Below, one piece after another: positions 39,632-50,883 of a stretch of DNA of 61,536 nt (position 1 is the stretch's first letter; each line of letters begins with the position of its first letter). Both the position numbers and the translations under genes were made by a program. Where the stretch lies: positions 1-61,536 of the forward strand of contig CALSCQ010001705.1 in the NCBI GenBank assembly GCA_943704525.1. Direction: 5' to 3'. The notes below the pieces were generated by a model. The model saw only the letters and a program-made list of their open reading frames with translations. It had not been told where the DNA came from and ran no database searches. Source of the stretch: Pigoraptor vietnamica (Eukaryota; Opisthokonta; Filasterea).

Positions 39632-42568
39632 TCACTTGGACCGCTTTGCACTCCCATTCACGGCGCCCTTTGCCTTCGCGGGCACGCCAGTGGGCTTCTT
39701 AGTCCCCTTGCCCACAACCGCACCCTTCGCCGCCTTGGCCGGTGCGGCAGACGACACGCCGGCGTCCGCAAGCACCTTGCACAGCAGTTTTGTGCCCGGG
39801 TTGTCCTCTCCCGCCAACTGCCCCACGGCCGACGCGAGCGACTCCTTCACTTCGGCCGACACCTCGGCGTCTTGTGACTCTATAAGAGATACGACGACGA
39901 ACGCGGCGCGCTTGTGGCTCGCCATGGACGTCAGACGGTCCCTCACGCGCTCCAGCAGCAGCGACGAAAACGACCGCTCGCCTGCAACAGAGACAGTGGC
40001 GGCGTTGAGACGGAAAAACAAAACAAAACAAAGCTTCCAAGAATACGATACAGGTCAAATCGACAAAATTGGACGACGGAGTTCTCACCCTCGGCGGGCA
40101 CATGTTCCTTCGAGAGCCGTTTGAAAGCGCGGTGGGCGACTTCGTGCTCCAGGAGAGAGTCGTCGTCCGCGAGTGCTGCAATCGCTCCAAGCACCTCCCC
40201 GTTGCCTGAAGGCGCACAAGTGTCAGACGAAATTCGCGATCAACAGGGCCTAACACGTGCAAAGTGCTCCGACATGTGGGGCGGCAGGACGTCGACACAC
40301 TCAGACCAAACGGGTCACCACAACCAGGGGTAGGGACAGGGGTAGGTGAACCCACCGACGGCATGGAGTGCAATCTCGCACAGCAACTGCATCTGGAGGA
40401 CGTCGACGATCATTTCGCGCGCATTTTCAACCGCCAACGACACGAGCCACGGCGACGCAATCGCGCGAAGCTCCGCCTGGCGCACGTCCGACGCCTTCTT
40501 GCTGCGAAAAAAGTTCGCTCAGCCACTGCGCAGAAAACCGCCACACACAGCCCGCCGAGACGCACACGCGAGTATTTAAGAGCGACAATTTGCAGCGGAC
40601 GCCACCAGAGCGTATCGACGCACCTGTTCTCGTTGCCGTCGCCGTGCGCGAGCGTCTCGAGCGTGTCGTTTGGAAACAGCGACTTTGAGCGGGGCGACAC
40701 GAGGTACAAGAGCACCCGCCGGCCGTACTTGTCCTCGGCGAGCTCCTTCGCGGCCGCCGAGATCTCGGGAAGAATCGTCTTGCCCACCATGACCGTGTCG
40801 TCCACGCAGTCAAACGCGGCGAGGAGCACCACGTGACCAAACTCCTCCTTGCACACCTTCACGACATAGCTCTTCATCGCCTTGAGCTCCGCCTTGCGGT
40901 CCTGCGCAACACAAGACGATTGCGCACGTCAGACAATCGCGAAGCACAGACGACGTGCCCGTGAGACGATCGCCGATGCAAGCGCAGAAACAGCGCAGCA
41001 GACGCAATCCTACAGCAACGGTTTGCGCCAAATCACGCAAAAAAAGGACGCACACAGCTGATCCCGTCACCACGTATTGCGCACAACAGGCGCACCTTTG
41101 GCGTTCCGTGCCAGAGGCACTCCATCGCCACGCGCGCGCCGTCCTTCGTGTGGAGAATTTCGACGCAGAGCTCCTTCACAGTCTCAATCATTTCCTGCAC
41201 GAAGTGGAGCATGAGAAGCACCGCGCGTGAGCGAAGAAAGCAACAGAGCAGCGGTCCAGAGACCCGCGAAATGCACAACAAAACGCACGCGTGCGCACAT
41301 CTGACACGCGCGGCACACCTTGCGGTCGTTTCCCGACGCAAACAGGAAGAAGTCGGCGAGGGCCTTGTGGACGATCGAGTGGCTGATGATGCCCTTGGTG
41401 AGGACGCCGCTGAGCGACGTCGAGAGGTGCTTCATGACATACGGCTTCTTCTCGGGGTTCGCCGCAAAAATGTCCGCGAGTGTCCGCCGCTCGTCCGTCT
41501 ACCGTGGCCGCAGGACAGACAACGCGCACATGGTGAATATACACAAAGGCAAACGTCGGTGAACAACGGGCACCAAGACACGCACGACACAACGTGAATG
41601 CACTTGTTCCACATCCCAAACAATCGGCGCTCTAATAGCAACAGCCCGCAGAACAGCAGCCACACACCTTAAACACGGTAAACTGCGGCCCGTAGAACTC
41701 CTCCAGCAGCGCCGCGCGCTCCTTGCCCGATGCGTAGTCGCTGTACGCAAGCTCGAGAATGGGCGCGGCGTCGCGGTGCTTGATGAGCCGCCTCACGTGA
41801 CCGAAGAAGGACGCAATGATGCGCGACCGCTGCTCCTTCGAGCTGCATGCAACGCAGAGGGTGAGGCGGGCAGAGGCGTTCGCATTGAATGGCCGCACTC
41901 CGCACAACGGAGTAGGGAAGTGTAGGGGCGATGACACACAGCGATATGAGGGCACAGCTCACTAACGCAACTGCGCGGATAGTGGCACTAGCGAGTGACA
42001 AACCCCTCACGTAATACAAGGATGCGTGCGTCACGGGACAGACAGCCCATGCGCAGCTCACCCGTGCTTGAGCCCAGTGCGGACGATGAAGCGCGCGTAT
42101 TTGCTCGCGACGAGATCGAGAAAGCGGCCTGTGGATAACGGGCGCTGAGAGGGGTGCTTCACGCATGCCCACACCGCCGCACGCTGCCACACGCCAGTGC
42201 CGCCAATCTATTTCGCGCACGCGTACACGCACCCACGCGAGCACACAGAAGACTAATGTCCCTACGCGCACACACGCACGCACCATCAAGCTCCTTCATG
42301 ATCGAACGCTGCTGTTCGGCCGAGCCGTACTTCAGCACGCACTGGATAATGCGCGCTGCGTCGTGCTTGAAGATGATCTGGCGATGAAGGCTCGCAATCA
42401 GTCCATCTCTGTGCACGCACCGCACAAACAACACAAACTGAACACACACATACACAACCACACACACGTTCACACGCACGCGCGCACGCGCGCACACACA
42501 CAGACGCAGGCACACGCACACACACACACGCGCGCGCGCGCGCACGCACACACACACACGCCCACACG

Positions 42569-42613
<45 letters not shown>

Positions 42614-43498
42614 CACAATATCACAACAGAGCAATCCTGACGCCCACGCGCATCACCCACGTCGGTGACCTTTCCCTCGACTAGCGGAATGAGTTGGTCG
42701 ATGAGGGCCTTGCGCTCCGCCGCGGGAAGCGTCTTCTGGCGGATCTTCTCCCACAGCTGCTTTGCGCGTCCGAGCACTTCGTAGCTGGGGTTCTTGGCCA
42801 CCTTCCGCTCCATCTTTAGCTCGCGCGCCTCCTTGTTCGTCGCGGGCGTCTTCCGCTTGCCCTTCGGCGTCGATGCACCTGCCGCGAACAACAGAGCCAC
42901 ACCCGTCAATCGACATACGGCTGTACGAGTAACACGTGAACGGCAGATTGCCGGCACCACGGCGATACACAACGACACACACTCTCCGTTCATGACGGGA
43001 ATCGGACATGCACGAGTGAGAGGGTGCGGTGCATGTGTGGGTGTGTACGCATGCGCGCAATGCAAACTCATGACCGCTGCAGACAAGTTGTACGCACAGA
43101 ATGACAACATCGATCCTCTTTCAGCTGTGTGAAAGATCTCACGCACCCTCTGCGCCCTCTCCGTCCACTTCCATCGGCTCCGACTCGTCCTCGATCTCTC
43201 CACTTCCCTCCATCTCAACATCACGCACGTCCTCTTCATCGTTCCTCTTTGCCTTCGGCGCGGGCGATCGCTTCACACTCTTCTTCTGAGGACCCGACGT
43301 GCCGCGCGCGCCACCCTTGCCACTGTTGGGCTTCCCCGCACCCTGCCGACCCTTCGGCGAAAATTTGCTGGGAGATCCCTTCGGCCCCTTGCCAGCCGAC
43401 TTGGCGGGAACGACCTTCGCGCGCTTTGGCGGGGAGGCGTCCTTGTGCGTGTCGTCGTCCTCGCCGCGCGGACGCTTCGCACCGCCCGGACGCGGCAT
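39632..43498 (-). CDS. PUM3: Pumilio homologue 3 (Puf6/PUF-A type)
   Basis: Predicted 691 aa, 11 minus-strand exons: 43498-43147, 42878-42661, 42377-42284, 42128-42062, 41842-41668, 41498-41319, 41194-41096, 40901-40624, 40501-40356, 40205-40089, 39981-39632. A basic Lys/Pro-rich head (MPRPGGAKRPRG) precedes the PUM-HD/CPL helical repeats: FKHDAARIIQCVLKYG, KYARFIVRTGLKHGS, FFGHVRRLIKHRDAAPILE, ISHSIVHKALADFF, KDGARVAMECLWHGTPKDRK, HVVLLAAFDCVDD, DKYGRRVLLYLVSPR, GDGNENRCSKK-like NENRSKKASDVR. The family binds nucleic acid structure and is needed for 60S subunit assembly. The exon 3 acceptor was placed at GCCAG|ATCATC because this aligns GKVTD|IIFKHDA with human GKIKT|IAFAHDS. Convergent with PWP2, another nucleolar factor. 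Confidence 0.95.
42418..42612 (+). repeat. (CA)n compound tract in PUM3 intron 2
   Basis: CA/CACG/CGCG mixture on plus, TG in the sense direction, starting about 50 bp inside the intron from the exon 2 donor. Confidence 0.95.
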
Positions 43499-43804
43499 CT
43501 TCGAACGTGTGCGAGTGGCTCGTCAGTATATTGCGTGTGCGTACAATACCCTGCCGCATGCGTATGTGTGTGTATGTGTGCGTGGAAACTAGCTGCCCGC
43601 GAGCAGAACTGCAAACGCGTGTGGCAGCTTGCTATCGATCTCGCCACCGTGCGAAGATTAGAGAGATTTGTATTCACGGGGTTCGCAGTGGTGCTTGTTG
43701 CAGCACGTGTTAGACCGTGTCACGTGCGTGTTACTCTCTGGCTGATCCACCCCGGATGTTCACATGTGCTGGGCTGACTGGCACACCCTGACACGCACGC
43801 ACTG

Positions 43805-43893
<89 letters not shown>

Positions 43894-44009
43894 CACACAC
43901 ACACACACACACGTCCCTTTATAGAATACGACATGAACTACTACTTCCGTGTCAATACCCGAACTCAACTCGCACGCAGTCACACGTGTTGCGCGTGACG
44001 TCGGCAGAG
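43499..44009. promoter_or_regulatory. Divergent promoter region, PUM3 (-) / cfa (+)
   Basis: 511 bp. Contains the CCACCCCGGATG box at 43748 (shared with the COMMD4/SPC24 promoter) and a near-perfect (CA)n run of more than 100 bp at 43807-43912, ending about 100 bp before the cfa start codon. Confidence 0.5.
43807..43912 (+). repeat. (CA)n microsatellite in the PUM3/cfa promoter
   Basis: About 53 CA units with one CACG interruption near 43887. Intergenic; likely length-polymorphic. Confidence 0.95.
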
Positions 44010-45940
44010 ATGGCGCTCGCCCAGCGCATCGCCTTCGGCGTGCTCGACCTGCTCTCCGTCGCATTCGCCGTCGTTCTTCGCGTGCTTTACGGCGCGCCGA
44101 AGGACAAGACGGGGCACGACCGCGTGTACGCTGTCATTGCCAGTCGCATCTCGCGCCTGCTCTTCAGCCGCGTGCGCGTGGACAACGTCTGCGCGACCGT
44201 CCGCCTCTGGGACGGGTCCTCCCTCACTTCCGGCAAGCACGCGACCCGCGACGGCGTCGATGGCATGCATGCATCGCGCGCGTTTTCGCTGAATGTGCGG
44301 CACCCGGGGACCCTTCGCCTGTGGTTCCTGCGCGACGACCCGCTCATGGGATTCGCAGAGTCGTACATCAACTCGTACCTCGACGTCGATGGCGATTTTG
44401 AGGCGTGCTTTCTCTACCTCGACAACCTTCGCCGTGTGCGGCTCTCCCTGCTAAACAAGGTGGCTGCGCTTGTCGGGTCTGGTGGCGAGTGCCCAAATAT
44501 TTGAATGCTCCGTGTTCTAATCTACGCCAAACTGTTACTCCCGGCCCAGTTGGTGCTGGTGGCGCTCCTGGCCGTTCTCCCGCGGCTGTCCATTCCCTCC
44601 GAGGGCATTGCGTTCGCCAAGACGAGCGGAAAGGCACCGCAGGCGTCGTCGGACCGTCACAGCATCCAGCGAGACAAGGACGCCGTCGCCTACCACTACG
44701 ACGTCGGCAACGACTTCTACGCATTGTTCCTGGACGGCAGCCTCGGGTACACAAGCGCGTACTTTCGCCACGACGCCGAGCCCTTCGATGACGCGTGGAC
44801 GAACAAGTACGAGAATGCGTGCCGCAAGCTTCAGCTGGCGCGGTCCGACCGCATCGCAGACATTGGGTGCGGGTGGGGCGGCTTCGTGCGCCACGCCGCA
44901 CGCACGCGCGGGACGACGGTGCACGGCGTGACCATCTCGCAGCGGCAGGTCGACCTCGCGAACGAGCGCATTGCGGCGGACGGGCTCGGCGCCCTCGCGC
45001 GCGTGGAGTACCGCCACTACAAGGAAATGCCGCGCGTGGAGACGTTCGACAAGATTGCGGCGTTCCAGTGCACCGAGCACATGGACGAGCGCAAGTTGCA
45101 CGAGTTTTTTGCGCACATGTGGGACCTCCTCCCCCCCGGCGGCCTGCTCCTCGTCGAGTTTATGACGGCGCGCGTGCGTCTCGGGTGCCACCCGTTCTTC
45201 GACCGCTACGTGTTCCCGGATGGCCAGCAGTTCCCGCTGCACGTCGCGCTTGCGCAGGCGGAGGCGGTCGGATTCGAACTCAGGGACGTCGAGGGAATGC
45301 GGGAGGACTACCTCCGCACCATCCGGCAATGGAACCGTGGCCTCGCAGCCAACAGGGTGCGTGCGTGGATGCTTTCCGTTGTGAAGCATGGGATTGCGTC
45401 GACTGTGTGCAAGTTGCGTCCCTCGCAGTGTGTTTATGTGTATTACACGCGAGCAGGACGCCGCGGAGAAGTCCGTTGGGAGCATCCGCTATCGCATCTG
45501 GCGCCTCTATCTCCAGTACGCCGCCTACGCCTACTCGATCAACCGGTGCGTCCGAGTTGCTCCCGTTGCTGTGGAACGTGTTTCGTGTCGTTCTTCGTGC
45601 CCATCGTCGTCTGCTTGCCGTGCTTGTTGGCCTCTAACCCGCGTGCACTTTCACGCGGACGTGTGCCTGTGCTTGTGTTGTCAGTCCAGAGTTGCGGCTG
45701 TGTTCTTGTCCGGAGTTGCGTTCGATTTCTCGGCTCTGTATGATCGCCTGCCCGTGCGTGCGATGCGTGTGTGGCCCACGTCCTCCCGCCGCTGCATGCA
45801 TTCGCGTGTGAGCCATGCATGTTGATCTCAACTGCCACTCTTGCCACTGCAGGTTCAACTGCTATCAGTGCGTGTGGATGAAGACGGTGCGCGACACGAC
45901 ACCCATCTACCGCCGTCCCAACAGCGTCCTCGCAGAGTAG
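44010..45940 (+). CDS. cfa: Cyclopropane-fatty-acyl-phospholipid synthase
   Basis: Predicted 477 aa from exons 44010-44459, 44550-45356, 45457-45545, 45853-45940. It would transfer a methylene from S-adenosylmethionine to unsaturated acyl chains of membrane lipids. Seen: N-terminal CFA domain (PLMGFAESYINSYLDVDGDFE), YHYDVGNDFYALFLDGSLGYTSAYF, SAM-binding IADIGCGWGGF (about residues 252-262), GVTISQRQVDLAN, FQCTEHM (cf. EHVG), PPGGLLLVEF, and the late WNRGL block. The N-terminal segment around residues 7-27 and 151-164 is hydrophobic, unlike E. coli Cfa. Intron 1 is short (90 bp); the stop at 44502-44504 lies in it, so this is one gene, not two. The exon 3 start could be 45454. Bacterial ancestry is likely for the family; four exons argue for old acquisition. 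Confidence 0.92.
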
Positions 45941-46102
45941 CGCGAGTGACGATGGTCGCTCTGACGTCGCGAGTCGTTCGCGGCGCGAGTTTGACGGGCA
46001 CATTCGTGCCTATGGTGTGGAACAAACAACGGGATTTGTTAGGAGACATACAATGGGATTTGTTAATAGACTTCATGCCCTGTGCTAATCGATGCAGAAG
46101 AG

Positions 46103-46247
46103 CCACTCGGCCACTCCGCACACACACAAGGCAACACCACGCATTTCCCGCCACTCGGCCACTCCGCCCACACACAAGGCAACACCACGCATTTCCCGCC
46201 ACTCGGCCACTCCGCACACACACAAGGCAACACCACGCATTTCCCGC
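46103..46247 (+). repeat. Three-copy 48-bp minisatellite
   Basis: Units start at 46103, 46151 and 46199 with CCACTCGGCCACTCCGC and end in CACGCATTTCCCG; copies differ by a single base (CGCACA versus CGCCCA). Direct, unspaced copies, so not a CRISPR array. Confidence 0.9.
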
Positions 46248-46916
46248 CAGGACAGGGGTCCGTATCCCTGCTGTCAGGACACAACGCCACGACCACAGCG
46301 AACACTCGCACGCAGCGCAACCAGCCGCAGCCTCGGCGGAAAGTGCACCGCCACACCAAGTGCCCATATTGCATTCGCGCGAGGCGACGGCATTAGGGGC
46401 CCCGGTGGGCGTGGTGCCTCCGCATAGCACACACAGGGTGGTGACGGCGCGGTCGCTGTGGCTCCCGTCCGCCGAGGCTATTTTTTTTGGGTTTTTTGTT
46501 TTTTTGATCAAGGGCAGGCTGACGACCGCTCCAGGACGCTGTGCCTGCGAGTCGGTCCCTTCCCATGATTTTTGAAGTAAGCGAAGTAAGCTCGTGTACA
46601 CCGAAGTAGTCGTATCCGGCGCCACGAAAGGCCCCACTTCCAGTCCATGGGTGCCGGCAGCAGCCCGGTCGCCTGCCCAAGCTCCCGGGTTGCCCGCGCG
46701 GCGGACGTGGAGGGGACCCTCCGTGGCGCATGGGCGCCGTGCGACGCAAGTCGCATCAGGCCCACGAAACCCAAACGCTGTGTGAGCGGTCGTAGTTTGG
46801 ATTCGCGCATCCATTACGGTTTGGGTGGCGGGGGACTTTTTATAGTGCCGTGTGTGTGTGTGGTGTGTGTGTGTGTGTGTGCGTGTGTGCGTGTGTGTGT
46901 GTGTGTGTGCGTTTGA

Positions 46917-46995
46917 ACCATGACGTCATGCCGTGACATCATGTTCGCAGGTGAACCATGACATCACGAAACAGACTGGCGAAGGCGTTACCATG
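46917..46995 (+). promoter_or_regulatory. Cluster of CRE-like CCATGACATCA boxes
   Basis: CCATGACGTCATG (46919, containing the palindrome TGACGTCA), CGTGACATCATG (46932) and CCATGACATCACG (46956), plus a partial CCATGACATTGG (46991). They lie about 600 bp upstream of the channel start. Binding by a bZIP factor is inferred. Confidence 0.4.
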
Positions 46996-46999
46996 ACAT

Positions 47000-47335
47000 T
47001 GGTGTCGACAGTTGATAAAGTTTACTATTAGCATAGCATATGTGAATACATTTCCATACAAAGCAATACACTGCTAATTGCATATGGAGATAAATTTATA
47101 TCCATTCTCCAATAGAAGCACTTACTTAGGGAAAACTACACGAAGCGGAAACAGCATGACATACTAAATGGAGAATGACGATCGGAGGATAATACTTAAA
47201 TGTGTCACATAAATAGTAAGTATGTTCTACAACAAGGACATATATGTACTAAATGTTAACTATAAGCCAAATATGGCAAGTAATGACTCATGATCCCATT
47301 GATAAATCGTTCCATAAATATTTCTAGAGGAATTT
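47000..47335. other. AT-rich island of unknown origin
   Basis: About 335 bp with roughly twice the A+T of flanking DNA (for example TTAGCATAGCATATG, GATAAATTTATATCC, ATAAATATTTCTAG). No coding frame, terminal repeats or tRNA could be seen. It may be a promoter-distal AT island, an organellar insertion or the remnant of a small mobile element. Confidence 0.6.
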
Positions 47336-47590
47336 GAAATTGTGTATCAGCGATGTCCAGGTGACATTCCCGCTCCTCGCACTCACGCTCTGACTTGGGT
47401 TGCACACGCTGCAAGGTATTTCCTGGCAACGCGCACTACATATGCACACACACGCACGCACGCTCATGTGAGTGCCGTCTCTCTCTCTCTCTCTCTCTCT
47501 CTTGACGGCAATGCGACGATAGCTTCTTTTTGCCAGCGTGCCGACTTGCACGACGGCGTGAGAGTGCATGGGAGCACAGCGCCGGGAAAG

Positions 47591-48947
47591 ATGGATGGAG
47601 GTCCGCCGGAACAGCCCGGCGAACCCGAGCCCATCCGCATTGAGCTCGACGAAATTCGCGACGCGCTTTCCGACGAAGATGACGCCGCACCGCCGCCTGC
47701 GAGCGACGTTACATGGGCGACGCACCCGAATGTGCCCGAGCGTGAGTGTCAATTGTCCGCCACCGGCTTATTTATTAGTGCAACTTCCTACTCCGATCTA
47801 CTCCACACGACCCACTTTGTCCCGGAGTGAATCTCTCTTCGCGTTTATTCACATATAAGGACTATATTCCTCGTGCAGCGCCCGCAGACGCGAATGGCAT
47901 CGGCAAGGCACCCTCGAACGGCAACGGCGACGACACGACCGCGGGCGAGGGGACCGGGACGCGCAGCATATCCAAGGCCGCGGCGCGCTGGAAGAAGGCG
48001 ACGGCCGTCGCGCAGGTGATATCCAAGCTGCAGGAAATCGACACGAAGATAAAGGTGGACGGCGCCATCGCGAAGGAAGATGCCGACTGGGAGCAGTACT
48101 ACCCGCGCATCGAGACGACCAAGCCGCGGTACATTCTGCTGCCGTCGCACCCCTTCCTGCGCGTGTGGGAGGGCGTGCTCGTGATACTCCTCATCTACGT
48201 CGCGGTCATTCTTCCGTTCCGTATTGCGATGCTCTATCCGTCGTCGGGTTCGTGGCTGGGCGTCGACATTGCGGTCGACGCGCTGTTTGCGCTCGACATG
48301 GTCATCATCTTCTTCACGGCGTACGAGGACGGCCGCACGCGGCAGCTCGTCGTCGAACCGCGCCAGATTGCGCTGCATTATCTCAAGGCGTGGTTCCTCG
48401 TTGATCTCCTCGCGACGTTTCCCATTTACGCGTTTGATTCATCCGACGAGTCGCTCAACAAGATCGCGCGGTTCGCCCGCCTTCCCCGCCTCATTAAGCT
48501 CGTGCGGCTGTTCCGTCTCGCGAAAATGGCGCGCCTCTTTCGGTTGCAGGAGTTTATGCGCCGCTTGCAGAACTACCTGCGGCTGAGCCTCAGCTTCCGT
48601 CGATTGATGAAGTTCGCCTTCTGGGTCGTCATCATCGTGCACATCGCTGGGTGCATCTACGTGTTCATCGCACACTACCACGACTTTGGTCCGGACACGT
48701 GGACGTTCCGCTACGGGTTGGGCACGAACGCGTCGGCAATTGAGCTGTACACGTCCGGATTGTACTGGGCGGTGCAGACGCTCACGACGGTCGGCTACGG
48801 CGACCTCAGCGCGCGCAACACGGGCGAGCGCGTGTTTGCCATCATTGTGGGTGGTGGAGAGATCGAGTTTGTTCACGATAGCAGGAAAAGGATTTGGGAG
48901 GGGGGGGGACGGGCGGTGTGTGTGTATATGTGTGTTTTTGTGTGGTG

Positions 48948-49040
<93 letters not shown>

Positions 49041-50732
49041 TGAACGGTGTCATCGGGCGGGACGGAGTGGGCTGTTTTGTAGACGGGTGTGCATGCACAT
49101 GCGCGCGCACTCACCGTGCCCACTGCGCCCGCCACGCTTTCCCTTCAGGTGATGCTCCTCGGTGCGAGCATTTTCGCGTTCTGCATTTCGAACATGTCGG
49201 CGCTCGTCGCGAGCCTCGACAACGAGAGCATGAAGCAGAAAAAGAAGCTCGACATTCTGACCGAGTTTTTGCGCGACGCGAACCTTCCCGACGTCCTCAG
49301 CGTGCGGCTCATCCAGCACTTTGACAAGCAGACGGACAACGTGTCCCTCACGTACAAGCAGCGCGAGTTTATCTGGAACGAGGTGCGTGGATCCCTCCAT
49401 TTGTTCTGCACACGCGCACGCGCACGCACACATACCTACGCACACATGTGTACGCGTGCACGCACCCAACCGCACCCGTTCACAGAGTGGCAGCACATGT
49501 TTGATAACACCAACCGCACGCGTGCGCAGATGAGCCCCTCCCTCCGCGTGGAAGTGGCGCACGAAATGTACCGCGAGTTCATCTCCAAAGTGACGTTTTT
49601 CAAGGGAAAGGATCCGCAGTTCGTCGCCGACCTTGTGCGGAACCTCAGCGTGATGAAGACGGAGGCGTCGGACGTCATTCTCGAGGTGCGTGCGACGCAG
49701 ACGACTGTCTGAACTCTGCGTTTGATCTTGCGCGTTTGATCTTAGCTCCTGTGTGCGTGACATGATGCGTGCGCATTGTGATCACGTGAAATGACCCTCT
49801 CCCCCCCCCCCCCCCCCCCCCCCCCTCTCGTCGGCTCACCTCACAGGAGGGCGAGCACGCGCACGACATGTACTTTATCGCGAAGGGGCGCGTGGAAGTG
49901 TGGCACTCGACGCAGGAGCGCCCCCTGCGCAACCTCGTCGAGGGGTCGTTCTTTGGCGACGAGATGCTCGTGTCGGACGAGCACTGCTTCACCATCAAGG
50001 CGCTCACGCCCTGCGAGCTCTACTACATCTCGCGAAAGGCCCTCTTCAAGCTGCTGCGCGAGTACCCGAAGGTGCGTGCAGTGTACCGCCATCTTCCTTC
50101 CCCCCCAAAAGGCCACCACAACATACACACATATAGAAACGTACACACACATATCCGCGAGCATTCAGACTAAGTGCTTGTGCAGTTCTTGCGCACCGTG
50201 CATGCCGTAAGCCGATACGGCAACGCCCGCACGTGACCAATCCATTGGCCTCTGGCCCATGTAGGTGGCTGCTACCATGAAGACGTCGGCCAAGGATCGC
50301 CTGCGACGGATCAACCTCCGCCCGCGCGTCTCCATTGTTGCCGGCGAACTGGGCAATTCCTCGGCATCCCTACACTCGGCCGTGAGCGTACACTCGATGT
50401 TCGGCGCTCCCAACGAAGTCTCAACGGCGCTGACGACCATCAAGAGCGAGCTGTACGCCCTCGAGCGCATGGTGCGACAGCAGCAGCTGAACGCGTCGCG
50501 CTTGGAGGAGAAGGTCGACAGCCTTATTTCGTCGCTGGCGGCATCCGTGTCGAGCGCGCGGCCACAGGCAACGGACCCGAGCTTGCCACGCGCCGATTCC
50601 AGCGCCACGTCGAAGGACGGGCTGTTAGTGCGCGCGGATTCTGCGACGGCTGGCACTCGAACGCCCAAAACGGTGCGCATGGCACCCCCAGTGCTGGACA
50701 GCGATTTTGTGCCGCGATCGCCGTCGCTGTGA
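47591..50732 (+). CDS. Voltage-gated K+ channel with C-terminal cyclic-nucleotide-binding fold (EAG/HCN superfamily)
   Basis: Predicted 733 aa; exons 47591-47741, 47879-48846, 49149-49382, 49530-49685, 49847-50071, 50265-50732. Six transmembrane segments: S1 about 148-166, S2 179-199, S3 217-236, S4 245-279 (ARFARLPRLIKLVRLFRLAK, many arginines), S5 294-316, pore helix and filter TTVGYGD (354-359), S6 with FAFCISN. A C-linker (LTEFLRDANLPDVLSVRLIQ) and a CNBD (about 504-578: MYFIAKGRVEVW, GSFFGDEML) follow, then a coiled coil (TIKSELYALERMVRQQQ) and a disordered tail. GYG marks potassium selectivity. The CNBD reads DEHCFTIKA where cNMP binders usually have an Arg-Ser/Thr-Ala, so ligand gating is doubtful. 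Start chosen as the first in-frame ATG. Confidence 0.93.
48917..49036 (+). repeat. (TG)n tract in channel intron 2
   Basis: Almost pure TG with a few GG interruptions, about 70 bp from the intron 2 donor and on the sense strand. Confidence 0.95.
49802..49825 (+). repeat. Poly-C run in channel intron 4
   Basis: About 24 C just upstream of the exon 5 acceptor (exon 49847), in the polypyrimidine-tract position. A shorter analogue, poly-C then (CT)n, precedes DUS1L exon 2 (621-652). Confidence 0.85.
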
Positions 50733-50883
50733 GGCGGTGCTGGCTATAATGCGGCTGCGTGCGTGCGTGCGTGCAGGCGTGTGCGTGAAAGCGTGCGCGT
50801 GCGAGCGTGCGTGCCTCCCATCATAACACACAACAAATATCGATACACAATGACTGGAATGTCTATTTACAGGCCATTTGGCG

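Larger units (their letters stand above)
45941..47590. other. Long spacer between cfa and the potassium channel
   Basis: 1650 bp. Layout: a 48-bp minisatellite (46103-46247), GC-rich unassigned text, an oligo-T/G stretch at 46482-46506, a TG tract (46850-46911), three or four CCATGAC(A/G)TCA boxes (46917-46993) and an AT-rich island (about 47000-47335). A long minus-strand frame over 46814-45855 is judged spurious because it runs through the minisatellite and has no recognisable domain. Confidence 0.6.
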